Shown here: piece by piece, positions 33,970 to 42,868 of the stretch
Layout of the letters: each line of letters opens with the position of its first letter
How positions within the stretch are numbered: position 1 is the first letter of the stretch
DNA from: G965116155 sp965116155
Lineage (GTDB): Bacteria; Bdellovibrionota; Bdellovibrionia; Bdellovibrionales; UBA1609
DNA: 64,000 bases
Direction: 5' to 3'
NCBI GenBank assembly: GCA_965116155.1
Contig: OZ220488.1
Span: forward strand, 1-64,000
Translations under genes and position numbers: made by a program
The notes under the pieces: model-generated
The model's input: only the letters and a program-made list of their open reading frames with translations
What the model was told of the DNA's origin: nothing
The model's database searches: none

Positions 33970-36885
33970 TCACTCTTTTATCCACTGGATGATACGGGTT
34001 CTGTCGCCTGCTCCTATAGAGTAAAAAATAAGTTTACTATCAGTGCCGTATGCATCAGCTAAAATTTCAACGAATTGTATAAAAATTTTTGCTTTTACAT
34101 TTTGAGGCCATGAATCTGACACTGTGCCAGTTGTAAACTTATAAAATAGCCTTAAGGCAGATTTGATGCCTGTTTTTGTATTATAAACATCTGATGATAA
34201 AAGCTTATTTATTAGGTGCTTTGTGGTGGTTGAAGATGCCTGTTCTTTACGATCATTCTCAGTTTTAACGCGTATAAGAGCATTTTTAAAAGACAAAAAA
34301 TATCTACTGGGCAGAGAGTTGGATTTTGTTTCATTAAAAGCACTTGCAACTTTTTGTAGGTATTTTACATAGATTTGCACATTAAGATACACCTCAAGGC
34401 CTTCATACGGAATATGTTGGTGAGACACTTTTCCTATATCTCCACTAGAATATAAAGAGTGTCCCTCTACCATTTTGCTAAGATCCTCATTCCATGAGCC
34501 TATGGTAACTGCGTTTAAGGCAACATCTACTTCGGGGTCTATTTTATCTCTAGCGTCCCTTAGATCTTTAAAGTCTATGGTATCTTCGCCATCGGTTATC
34601 AACAAAATATTGCCTCGCTCAAGTTCGCCGCCATTTTTTTGGTGATCTGCAATCATTTCAAAAGCTGTAGCCAAAGCGTTAGTAATACTAGTGCCTCCTC
34701 CGTATCCATAAGGTTGGGATCGCATTCTTTCAAAATAATCCTGAGCCTGACCAATATCGCCAATGCGCTCAGCTTCGTGAGGATTTTGATCGAAAGGTAT
34801 CATATAAAGTTTGTGGGTGCCCTCTTGCCTGATAACCTCTAGTTGGCTTTTGTCGACAAAGCTTGCAATGATTGCATCACGCAGAATCCATTTTCTATTT
34901 TCTTCCATAGAGCCACTGATGTCAAAAATGACAATCGTGACCTTGTTGGACAAGGGTTTTTTTGGACTGCTTACCTCAATGGGTTCTTGGTAAGCATTTT
35001 TAAGCATGTCACCTGCAAGCATTCGCAAAATTTCCATATCGGATGGAAAGCCTTCTTTTATAACATTTGGTAGCTCTTCAAGCTCTCGAGCTTTATCTAT
35101 TACAGAGTCGTATTCGTTTATTGGCTCATAATCACCTATAGGTTTAAGTTGATAGTGGGGCTTGTGAATCTCGTTTACTAAAATATCAACAAATGGTGCC
35201 ATCCTACGAAACAGCACAAGGTCATTCATTTTGCCTGATCGAATAGATTCAGCCAAAGGCCTCCAGTCGAGCGGCTCTTTGGGGTCTTTTGGTGAGAATC
35301 TGCGCGTTAGGGTTTTTTGTGAAAGCGGTCCGTGCATCAGGTTATAAAAAGCTTCCCCCAGCTCTTTATCTGAAGGCTTAGAGTCTAAATCGACCAATCC
35401 AATAGTTTTCCTAACGAGGTCAAGCAGCCTTTGCTCCGATATTTCTAAATTGCGTACGCTCTCTAGCTCTGTAAATATCCGATCGATGTACTTTATTTTT
35501 CTTAAAAAATGCACATCTTGCTGTGGATGGGTTTTGATGGCTGAAAGACCTAGATCTTTTAGGTCATTGTATGCAATTTCAAATACAGACAGCTCTTCCA
35601 TATATTCCACTGATTTTTTAGCGTACTGTTGCAGCAAACTTATTGCGGGATATTTAACAAACAAATCATTCGAGAGAGTCATAAATTCTGTTAACGATTT
35701 TTTATACTGTGTAGAGTTAGAGTAGTTTCCAACTGTTTCTTTCCATGCAAGTTCTATGAATAACTTTATGAACTGGGGCGTTTGATTCGTTTTAAGTGTA
35801 TCGAGGTTTGGTTTTTTTGTTGTTTTATCATCTGTAGAGGTTGCTTGCTTATGGGTTAAGGACTCCAGGTTTGGATTGGAAAAATTTTTGTCTTTAAGCC
35901 TGTCATCATCAAACAGTGGGTTTTCATCATTTGAGATTTTTGCTTTTTTCTTTAAAATTTTCCATAGGGCATCACGAAGTTCTTGGCCCAGGTGCTCTGT
36001 TCCGGCTTGGTTGTCAAAATTTTTATTAGTGTCGTTGCTATTAGGACTTCCTTCACTAGATTGGTTGTCGTTTTTGTCCTGGCTCTCGTTGTTATTTGGG
36101 CTGTCGTTGCTAGATTGGTTGTCGTTTTTGTCCTGGCCCTCGTTGCTATTTGGACTGCCGTTACTAGATGGGTTGTCGTTTTTGTCCTGGCCCTCGTTGC
36201 TATTTGGACTGCCGTTGCTAGATGGGTTGTCGTTTTTGTCCTGGCCCTCGTTGCTATTGGGACTTCCTTCACTAGATGGGTTGTCGTTTTTGTCCTGGCT
36301 TTCGTTGCTATTTGGATCATCGTCGCTAGGGGGAGGTTGTGGGGGGTTGTATTTATCATGCAGAGCAGAAATTCTATCATTTAATATCTTGTGGCCCTCT
36401 AGAATTTTTCTGTCTGTATGCAACTTAGGGTCTAATTGATTAATCGCTTCTACAGCATCGGATTGAATTTTTCCTTTCAAAAAATCAATTTTTGAACGCA
36501 ATTCTCCTAAGTCTTTTTCAGACAAGGGATTTGCGGATTCTAAATTTTTCAATTGCTGATAATCAGTAGACAGTTTTCCAGCATCTTTTATAAGGTCAGA
36601 AATGCTTTTGTAAACATCACTCAATTCTAGCCGAAACTCTGGGAGCTCAGCGTAGGCCTCTAACCCCTTTTGAGCCTTATCAGCATGAGTTCCATCAACA
36701 TAAGATTGGCACAAAGACTCATTATCAGCCCACACCAATGGCTGGGCAAAAAATAGAGCCGCACAAAGACAGACAAAAAAATAAAAAAACCTTAAACACA
36801 TTCTATTTTTTTGCCCGAAAATGGAGCTATAATAAACCGAACTATTCATATTCATTGAAAGCATGCCGATTCGTGCTCCATACAT
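33970..36885 (-). CDS. exported VWA-domain protein (ViaA/MoxR-partner-like)
   Basis: Up to 971 residues. The N-terminus overlaps the ATPase gene by 44 bases; ATGs at 36855 or 36849, or the one at 36801 that begins a classic signal peptide (Met-Cys-Leu-Arg then a hydrophobic core to LVWADNE), are more likely starts. A helical region is followed by a Pro/Ser/Asp/Asn-rich linker made of 18-residue repeats. A VWA domain starts near residue 645: MIDAS DISGS (about 653), GGGTSIT and ITDGEDT are all present. VWA proteins commonly partner MoxR/RavA ATPases, and that gene is immediately upstream. Export of such a protein is unusual. Codons are AT-rich. Confidence 0.8.
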   Translation of the reverse strand: MYGARIGMLSMNMNSSVYYSSIFGQKNRMCLRFFYFFVCLCAALFFAQPLVWADNESLCQSYVDGTHADKAQKGLEAYAELPEFRLELSDVYKSISDLIKDAGKLSTDYQQLKNLESANPLSEKDLGELRSKIDFLKGKIQSDAVEAINQLDPKLHTDRKILEGHKILNDRISALHDKYNPPQPPPSDDDPNSNESQDKNDNPSSEGSPNSNEGQDKNDNPSSNGSPNSNEGQDKNDNPSSNGSPNSNEGQDKNDNQSSNDSPNNNESQDKNDNQSSEGSPNSNDTNKNFDNQAGTEHLGQELRDALWKILKKKAKISNDENPLFDDDRLKDKNFSNPNLESLTHKQATSTDDKTTKKPNLDTLKTNQTPQFIKLFIELAWKETVGNYSNSTQYKKSLTEFMTLSNDLFVKYPAISLLQQYAKKSVEYMEELSVFEIAYNDLKDLGLSAIKTHPQQDVHFLRKIKYIDRIFTELESVRNLEISEQRLLDLVRKTIGLVDLDSKPSDKELGEAFYNLMHGPLSQKTLTRRFSPKDPKEPLDWRPLAESIRSGKMNDLVLFRRMAPFVDILVNEIHKPHYQLKPIGDYEPINEYDSVIDKARELEELPNVIKEGFPSDMEILRMLAGDMLKNAYQEPIEVSSPKKPLSNKVTIVIFDISGSMEENRKWILRDAIIASFVDKSQLEVIRQEGTHKLYMIPFDQNPHEAERIGDIGQAQDYFERMRSQPYGYGGGTSITNALATAFEMIADHQKNGGELERGNILLITDGEDTIDFKDLRDARDKIDPEVDVALNAVTIGSWNEDLSKMVEGHSLYSSGDIGKVSHQHIPYEGLEVYLNVQIYVKYLQKVASAFNETKSNSLPSRYFLSFKNALIRVKTENDRKEQASSTTTKHLINKLLSSDVYNTKTGIKSALRLFYKFTTGTVSDSWPQNVKAKIFIQFVEILADAYGTDSKLIFYSIGAGDRTRIIQWIKE
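36013..36330. repeat. 54-base in-frame tandem repeat inside the VWA gene
   Basis: The plus-strand string GTCGTTTTTGTCCTGG recurs at 36067, 36121, 36175, 36229 and 36283, exactly 54 bases apart, with a degenerate unit before it. Each unit encodes 18 residues rich in Asn, Ser, Asp, Glu and Gln (pattern SPNSNEGQDKNDNPSS). It forms a disordered linker between the helical part and the rest of the protein. Copy number could change without breaking the frame. Confidence 0.92.
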
Positions 36886-39796
36886 GCGATGCGTCTAAAT
36901 CTCTAACCTTAGACTCAATTTCAATGAGTCTATTTTTTGCATCTTGGATCTGCGTATTAAGTTTGTTTATTTCTTCAATGAGACCTTCACCAGTATCAAG
37001 CTCAGCTATGTAAAAATAAAACGGTGGCTCAGCATGACCATTTTTAGACAGAGAAAACAAAAGCTGGTTTTGACCGTAGCTTGTTACTGTTTCTGGTTGA
37101 TATTTTTTGCCATTATCTTCATGGATCAGAATGGAGTTTTTATGAAAAATTTCTCCACCGTCCAAACTATAAAGGTAAAAACCAAATGCCTTATCATTAT
37201 AAGACCCACCATGACCTTGAGCTGCTATAATAAAATTGCCTGATGAATCTACAGTTGCGTCAAGGAATACATTATTATCTCCAAAAATGTTATCATCTAT
37301 TTTAACAGTGGTTTTCGAAACGGGTTTGTTAGGTGTTTTTGAATCTGCCATAAACTTTAAAATTTTTATAACTTTTTTATCATCGCTAAAGTCTAGGCCA
37401 TAAATATTTCCGTCATTATCAACAGACACTAGTTTATTTACTTTTTTGTTAAAGTGCTTAATGTAATGAGCATTGCCAGATTTAAAATCAATAATAAAAG
37501 CAGATCTCGAACCATCTTCTTCATAGATTCCGATCATCTTATGTTCAGTTATAAAAGTTTGCTGATGAGTTGTTTTTGACAAAAAATCATCAAACTCATG
37601 CGGGCTTGAGCTTATTTTTGAATCATTTTCAAATACGAAAAAATTATTAATATCAACACTTTGTTCACTGTCAGTGCTGACATCTCTAATAGTAAGACTG
37701 GAGTTATTGAAATCTGCAATAAACACTCTTTTTCCAGCATCTGCAACTAATGCGCCAGATTGGGATATCTTTTTTTTGCTTAAAACCTCTCCCGTCTTTT
37801 TGTTAATAACAGTTTCATAAGACCCATGAAAAACCACAGGATTCCCATCACTATTTATAAATATATGGTTTATACTAGATTTTTCGCCTTGAAGTATTTT
37901 TTGTGCACTAGGGTCTAGTTTAACATCTTTAAAATAAGAAGCGCCGTCTAGTTGAGCCAGGTAGTGGTTTTCATTATGTAAACTCATTATACCAAGAGCA
38001 CTAATTGAGCCTTTGCTGATGTCTTTTATTAGATTTATTTTTGTTCCGTTGTTTGAAAATCGAGATTGATCATCAGAACCCTCTCCAATTTCATTGAACT
38101 TTAATTTAGACAAAATGAGCTCTTGTTTTGTATTTTTGTAGTTCTCTATCTTATTAAGCAGCATGGTGTGTTGTTTTTTTAGCTCATTCAATGTTTGGTT
38201 TTTTTCACTCTCTTCATCTTTAAACTCAGAAATAATTTCTGTAGTGGTATTATCTATTTTAGAATGTGTAGATTTATACTGATCAGCAAAATTGCGCTCT
38301 AACATTTGATCTAAAGCCTCATATACGGCTCTTAATCCAATATCATCAGCACTGAAAGCAGATTGCTTTCCTGAAAATTCGATCACGTCAAGTTGCAATT
38401 TAGCCTCTGACATGTGTTTTACAATTTTATTGTATATGGATTTTTTTTCTCTTTTAGACTTTCGTGAAAAATCACTAAAATCCACTTTCATCAAATCTGC
38501 TAATGTATGTCTGTACACGAAAGAATTGATCTCATCGTAGATCTCAGAATAAATATTATCGTACATTTCTCTTTCTGCAATAATTGCACTTAGCTGGCTG
38601 CGCTCGTAAGGGCTTGAGGTTCTATCAAGCAGGTCTTTAACAAAATCGTCACTTGGCCCATTAAGCGTAAAAAAGCCCCTTAAATTCTTAAGGTCATTAA
38701 AATTGGCAACAAGCGAGCGCTTGCCGCCATTCATGATATAATCGTGTACAACCATAGCTTTTAGTATGGATGCCGCCTTATACAAAGTTCTGGGAGAGTG
38801 ATATTTTGTAGATCTGTAAGGAGGGGTGGGGTCTTCGCCGTTTCTTAGTTTATTTTTATAGGTTTTAATCGAGGCTTCTTCCATAGCCTCTGATTCAGAT
38901 TTCATTTTAAATGAGATCAGCGCAAGCGTTTCTGCTACTGGCCTAGGAATTTCTATCTGTGTAACAAGTCCACGCAATAAATCTAACTCATCAAAACTAA
39001 GAGGAGGGAGCTTTTTTGTCTGTACATTCGCCGAACTAATAAGAGCTGCATAGCTACTAGTAAACTCAAGCTCTCCTGCAACATATGCATTAAATACAAA
39101 ACGGTCCAATACAGCTTTTGGGCCGTCGTTGCCAGCTTTTTCATAAACTTCGTCTATATACTTATTGGTGGCGGCAATAACGGTTTCTGTTTTGCCATCC
39201 TCAATATGCCCGCCCTGAGCATGCTGCCTTTCGGCAAGAACGCCTAAAATATTTCTTAAAGCATTGGCGCGGCCGTCAAATATTTCGTCAATAAAAGCGT
39301 TTCTTTTATCTAAAATTCCTTCTGAGTACTGCCTATTTATTTTGCCGCTTTCCAAAATGGCTTTGGGGTTGATAGGCCCGTGTGTTTCAGACATAGTGGT
39401 TTCTGGCGTCACTTGAATGCGGTAGTAAGAGTTTTTGCCAGAGGCGTCGGTTATGTTTCCTAAAACTTCATCAGAAAGCAAGGATTTGGCGTTGCCCGGA
39501 GGCCCCATAATAAGCACGTGCTCTTTGGCCAATAGAGCTACTGAAACCAAATAGATAAGGTTTTTTCTTTCCAGAACCTTTTCCCCTACAGCCTCAAAAT
39601 AGGCTCTAAAGCTTTCAGCAGCCCTTTCCACCTCATCACTAATTTTGACCTTTGCATGCTTGGAAAAAGGGGCTAGAAGCTCTTGGCATGGGATTGCATT
39701 AACCGTTTTGGTATCGGGTTGCGGCGCTTTGTTATCGGCAGCTAGAGCTTGTGAACTAATAAATAAAATCAAGCAACTTAAAATATACTTTTTCAA
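36842..39796 (-). CDS. Sec-exported RavA/MoxR-type AAA+ ATPase with beta-propeller-like half
   Basis: 984 residues. N-terminal Met-Lys-Lys, a hydrophobic core and SSQALAAD give a textbook signal peptide with signal peptidase I site at about residue 20. A MoxR/RavA AAA+ module follows: Walker A GPPGNAKS (98-105), ETTMSETHGPINPKAI (as in RavA), Walker B NAFIDEIFDG (Asp170/Glu171), sensor 1 AATNKY (Asn211) and DRF with Arg232. After a helical lid, residues about 560-930 consist of short strands with repeated VDNDGNIYG- and VDSSGNFIIA-like segments, suggesting a beta-propeller. A coiled coil ends the protein. All ATPase residues are intact although the protein is predicted to leave the cytoplasm. 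Codons are AT-rich. Confidence 0.82.
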   Translation of the reverse strand: MKKYILSCLILFISSQALAADNKAPQPDTKTVNAIPCQELLAPFSKHAKVKISDEVERAAESFRAYFEAVGEKVLERKNLIYLVSVALLAKEHVLIMGPPGNAKSLLSDEVLGNITDASGKNSYYRIQVTPETTMSETHGPINPKAILESGKINRQYSEGILDKRNAFIDEIFDGRANALRNILGVLAERQHAQGGHIEDGKTETVIAATNKYIDEVYEKAGNDGPKAVLDRFVFNAYVAGELEFTSSYAALISSANVQTKKLPPLSFDELDLLRGLVTQIEIPRPVAETLALISFKMKSESEAMEEASIKTYKNKLRNGEDPTPPYRSTKYHSPRTLYKAASILKAMVVHDYIMNGGKRSLVANFNDLKNLRGFFTLNGPSDDFVKDLLDRTSSPYERSQLSAIIAEREMYDNIYSEIYDEINSFVYRHTLADLMKVDFSDFSRKSKREKKSIYNKIVKHMSEAKLQLDVIEFSGKQSAFSADDIGLRAVYEALDQMLERNFADQYKSTHSKIDNTTTEIISEFKDEESEKNQTLNELKKQHTMLLNKIENYKNTKQELILSKLKFNEIGEGSDDQSRFSNNGTKINLIKDISKGSISALGIMSLHNENHYLAQLDGASYFKDVKLDPSAQKILQGEKSSINHIFINSDGNPVVFHGSYETVINKKTGEVLSKKKISQSGALVADAGKRVFIADFNNSSLTIRDVSTDSEQSVDINNFFVFENDSKISSSPHEFDDFLSKTTHQQTFITEHKMIGIYEEDGSRSAFIIDFKSGNAHYIKHFNKKVNKLVSVDNDGNIYGLDFSDDKKVIKILKFMADSKTPNKPVSKTTVKIDDNIFGDNNVFLDATVDSSGNFIIAAQGHGGSYNDKAFGFYLYSLDGGEIFHKNSILIHEDNGKKYQPETVTSYGQNQLLFSLSKNGHAEPPFYFYIAELDTGEGLIEEINKLNTQIQDAKNRLIEIESKVRDLDASHVWSTNRHAFNEYE

Positions 39797-39843
39797 TTTT
39801 TCACCTATATTGAAACATCAACTTACGAGATGCAGTTAATTAT

Positions 39844-40818
39844 TTAAATACGAACCTTTGGCGCGCATGCACTAAAAAAAGAATCCATAGCCTGTCCTTT
39901 ATTTTGTGTTCTAGATGGATCTAAAATTGTACCTAAATTTTTAGATCTTAAAGCCCTGGCGTTATACGTGTTAACGCTGTCAAATGCTTCAATAAACGCC
40001 ACAACGGGCTTGGGGCTGTCTCCTTGTGTGTTTACTTTTTCAAGAAACCCCATCCACAGCTTGGCATAGGTAGAGTCTACAGATAGATTGTGTGTTTTAG
40101 AGTTTTGGTACTCAAAAAGCCCGGCTCCAGAGAGCATTGCAAACATCAATCGCCTGGCTTTTGCGTAAAGCCTAACATCCATGCCTTGAATGCTGTTGTT
40201 TATAAAATAAGTACTAAGAATATCCAAATCATTTGAGGAATACAGGCAGCCCTTGAGGTTTTGAGAGCCTATTTGGGTTGGTCCAATACTGCAATTGGGG
40301 ACTCCTTCGCTTTGTATCAGCAATAAGGCCGTTAAAAGCCCAACCACCACTTTTTGAGCCGAATTTAAATTTAAGTTTTTCTGAAGGCCAGCTGCCGCAT
40401 TGCCTGCAACAAGGGCTTTTGATATTTTGTGCGCGAAATCCTTTATACGCACGGGCCCCTGCAAGTAGTTTTGTGCAAAGACAGGGGCGCTATTGCCAGA
40501 TGCTACTAGGATTGCTGTTAAAGCCTTGCTCGACTGGTGAGAAAGCTTAACAGAAAAGCCACTATCTATAACACTCACTAAGGAGCGCAGATCAGCTCTA
40601 CTGATGCCTTGCTGGGTTTTGGCAGCATGGGGTGCCGGTGCATTTTTTGCCAGTATTTTAAGGCACTGGCTTTGCTGTGCGTTTTTTAGCTGTGTATTTT
40701 TTATAGTGGATAACTTTGTTACTTGGGCTTCCTGCATGCCCCCCCATGCGCATAATGGCATAATGCTTAGCATTGCAAAACTGAATACGCACATCTGGCA
40801 CATCTGCTTTAAACACAT
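39844..40818 (-). CDS. exported protein of unknown function, first gene of the ATPase operon
   Basis: 324 residues from the ATG at 40818, which has AGGAGAGG eight bases upstream. A signal peptide (Cys-rich, ending near PLCAWGG, about 27 residues) is followed by a mostly helical domain. One hydrophobic segment, VVVGLLTALLLIQSEG (about 157-172), may be buried or membrane-associated. Cys residues in the mature part could form disulphides. No family recognised. It is followed after 47 bases by the AAA+ gene, so it is probably part of the same complex or pathway. Confidence 0.65.
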   Translation of the reverse strand: MCLKQMCQMCVFSFAMLSIMPLCAWGGMQEAQVTKLSTIKNTQLKNAQQSQCLKILAKNAPAPHAAKTQQGISRADLRSLVSVIDSGFSVKLSHQSSKALTAILVASGNSAPVFAQNYLQGPVRIKDFAHKISKALVAGNAAAGLQKNLNLNSAQKVVVGLLTALLLIQSEGVPNCSIGPTQIGSQNLKGCLYSSNDLDILSTYFINNSIQGMDVRLYAKARRLMFAMLSGAGLFEYQNSKTHNLSVDSTYAKLWMGFLEKVNTQGDSPKPVVAFIEAFDSVNTYNARALRSKNLGTILDPSRTQNKGQAMDSFFSACAPKVRI

Positions 40819-40924
40819 CAACCATTCCTCTCCTAATCCGTTTTTCTTGTAAAGCAGAGCAAGCCATGTTGCAAAGCAGAAGGTTTGATAATAGTCCTAA
40901 TAGGAAAAATTTGCATGCTATCTA

Positions 40925-40945
40925 GAGTACTAGCCCAATTGGCCG
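40925..40945. repeat. family A end-box fragment in a divergent promoter region
   Basis: AGAGTACTAGCCCAATTGG resembles the AGAGTGCTAGCCCAA end of family A. It lies in the 209-base gap between the divergent ATPase operon and the ankyrin gene at 41028. No hairpin partner is present. The remainder of the gap should contain both promoters; I could not assign -35/-10 boxes with confidence. Confidence 0.5.
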
Positions 40946-41027
40946 ACCTTGAAGTACTGCAAATTTACGGGCACCTTTTAACACTTAACACTTGAGTGAA
41001 GCTGTGGATAAGAAAATAGAGGTATAA

Positions 41028-42566
41028 ATGAAAAAGCTTTTGTATGCGTTTTTGATTTTGTTTTTGTGCTCGTATGCTTGGGCAGGTAAAGGCATACGCG
41101 GTGACTATTGGGGCAAGCCCAAAGCAGCTAGTGATCCAATAAACTTGCCGGATTCTATTAAGAATATGCTGGATGCAGAGGTTTTGACAGGCGCTATGCT
41201 GCCTCTTTTTTGGGCCATTAAACACAAAGATTACGCTCTTGTAAAAACTTTGCTAAACCACAAAATAGATATCAATGCTCAAGATGCCCAGGGCCGCACG
41301 GCTCTTATGCAGGCGGTGCAAATGCCTAACTATGCAGATATTGAAACTTTGTTGGGCCATGCCGGCGTTGATATTAACCAAACAGACGCCCATGGCAAAA
41401 CGGCTCTTTTTTGGGCTGCGCAAAGGGGCCGGCTGCACTTTGTGAAAAGTTTATTAAATAGTGGCATTGCTATTAACGCCAAGGACGAAGATGGCAATAC
41501 AGCTCTTATTTGGGCGGCGCGTAAAGAGCATGAAGAATCTGTGCAAACTCTTTTAGCGCGTAAAGATATTGATGTTAACGCTAAGAACGATGCTGGCGAT
41601 ACAGCGCTTATTTGGGCGGCGCGCAAAGGGCATGAAGAATCTGTGCAAGCTCTTTTAGCTCATGAAGATATTGATGTTAACGCCAGGGGCAAAGGTGGCG
41701 ATACAGCGCTTATTTGGGCGGCGCGCAAAGGGCATGAAGAGTCTGTGCAGGCTCTTTTAGCTCATAAAGATATTGATGTTAACGCTAAGAACGATGCTGG
41801 CAATACAGCGCTTATTTTGGCTGCGTATAACGGGCATGAAGAATCTGTGCAAACTCTTTTAGCTCATGAAGATATTGATGTTAACGCTAACGATGCTGGT
41901 GATACAGCACTTAGTTGGGCTGCGCGTAACGGGCATGAAGAATCTGTGCAAACTCTTTTGGCTCATGAAGATATTGATGTTAACGCTAAGAATGATGCTG
42001 GCTATACAGCGCTTATTGGGGCTGCGTATAACGGGCATGAAGAATCTGTGCAAACTCTTTTAGCGCGTAAAGATATTGATGTTAACGCCAAGGGCGAATA
42101 TGGCAATACAGCGCTTATTTGGGCTGCGTATAACGGGCATGAAGAGTCTGTGCAGGCTCTTTTAGCGCGTAAAGATATTGATGTTAACGCTAAGAATGAT
42201 GCTGGCAATACAGCGCTTATTGGGGCTGCGTATTACGGGCATGAAGAATCTGTACAAGCTCTTTTAGCTCATGAAGATATTGATGTTAATGCTAAGAATG
42301 ATGCTGGCAATACAGCGCTTATTGGGGCTGCGTATAGCGGGCATGAAGAGTCTGTGCAGGCTCTTTTAGCTCATGAAGATATTGATGTTAATGCCAAGGA
42401 CAAAGATGGCTATACAGCGCTTATTTGGGCTGCGCATGACGGGCGTGAAGCGCTTGTAGGGATTTTGCGAGAGCATGGGGCTATTGATGCTGGCAAAAAA
42501 CCTGGCGCTGTGAACGTGCTTTTACAGCGTGGCAAATCACTCTGTGCAAAGTTATTACAAAGTTAA
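41028..42566 (+). CDS. exported ankyrin protein with near-identical 102-base repeats (paralogue 2)
   Basis: 512 residues. A signal peptide of about 18 residues (ending CSYAWAGKG) leads to the same leader, LPDSIKNMLDAEVLTGAMLP, as paralogue 1, then 13 ankyrin units of 34 residues. One unit boundary has lost a codon (DVNAND). Several units carry TALIGAAYNG in place of TALIWAAYNG. The tail matches paralogue 1. AGAGG lies five bases before the ATG. Divergent from the ATPase operon; with paralogue 1 it forms a long inverted repeat of about 1.5 kb around the three-gene core. Its stop lies in a family A repeat. Confidence 0.88.
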   Translation: MKKLLYAFLILFLCSYAWAGKGIRGDYWGKPKAASDPINLPDSIKNMLDAEVLTGAMLPLFWAIKHKDYALVKTLLNHKIDINAQDAQGRTALMQAVQMPNYADIETLLGHAGVDINQTDAHGKTALFWAAQRGRLHFVKSLLNSGIAINAKDEDGNTALIWAARKEHEESVQTLLARKDIDVNAKNDAGDTALIWAARKGHEESVQALLAHEDIDVNARGKGGDTALIWAARKGHEESVQALLAHKDIDVNAKNDAGNTALILAAYNGHEESVQTLLAHEDIDVNANDAGDTALSWAARNGHEESVQTLLAHEDIDVNAKNDAGYTALIGAAYNGHEESVQTLLARKDIDVNAKGEYGNTALIWAAYNGHEESVQALLARKDIDVNAKNDAGNTALIGAAYYGHEESVQALLAHEDIDVNAKNDAGNTALIGAAYSGHEESVQALLAHEDIDVNAKDKDGYTALIWAAHDGREALVGILREHGAIDAGKKPGAVNVLLQRGKSLCAKLLQS

Positions 42567-42868
42567 AGGACTAATAAAATTCTCTGGGACAAAGCGGCGG
42601 CACACTGATAGCGCCTGCAGGGCGTGGTCATCAGGATGCCAAGCGTCCCGCAGAGAATTTTATGGGCTATACGGCTACTATGAGCCTGTAGCCTTGTGCG
42701 ATCGTTAGGCACAAGGCGTCCAGACTTGCGTCAAAGTCCCGTACGTTGAGCAAACAAAAATTAGAGCGCTAGGAAAATGCCATGGGATTAAGCGCATCTT
42801 CCTGATAGCTCAGAGGCTGCTCTGGAGTTGGCCCTTATTGCCCAATTTTATTTTTTTAGCGCTCTAAT
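42563..42868. repeat. palindromic repeat family A, inverted unit plus half unit
   Basis: Begins at the ankyrin stop codon with TTAAAGGACTAATAAAATTC. Outer arm AAAATTCTCTGGGAC pairs with GTCCCGCAGAGAATTTT, hairpin 1 is CCTTGTGC with GCACAAGG, and the CCGTACGTTGAGCAAACA box follows. A half unit (GGAAAATGCCATGGGATTAA, then the segment shared with 32030-32078) runs to the stop of the barrel gene. Fills the 301-base gap between convergent genes; the same unit types occur on the other side of the island at 32.0-32.5 kb. Confidence 0.88.

Noticed and set aside
35952..36439. ORFs antisense to the VWA linker (both strands show open frames)
   Set aside because: They are shadows of the 54-base in-frame tandem repeat; low-complexity products and no start signals.
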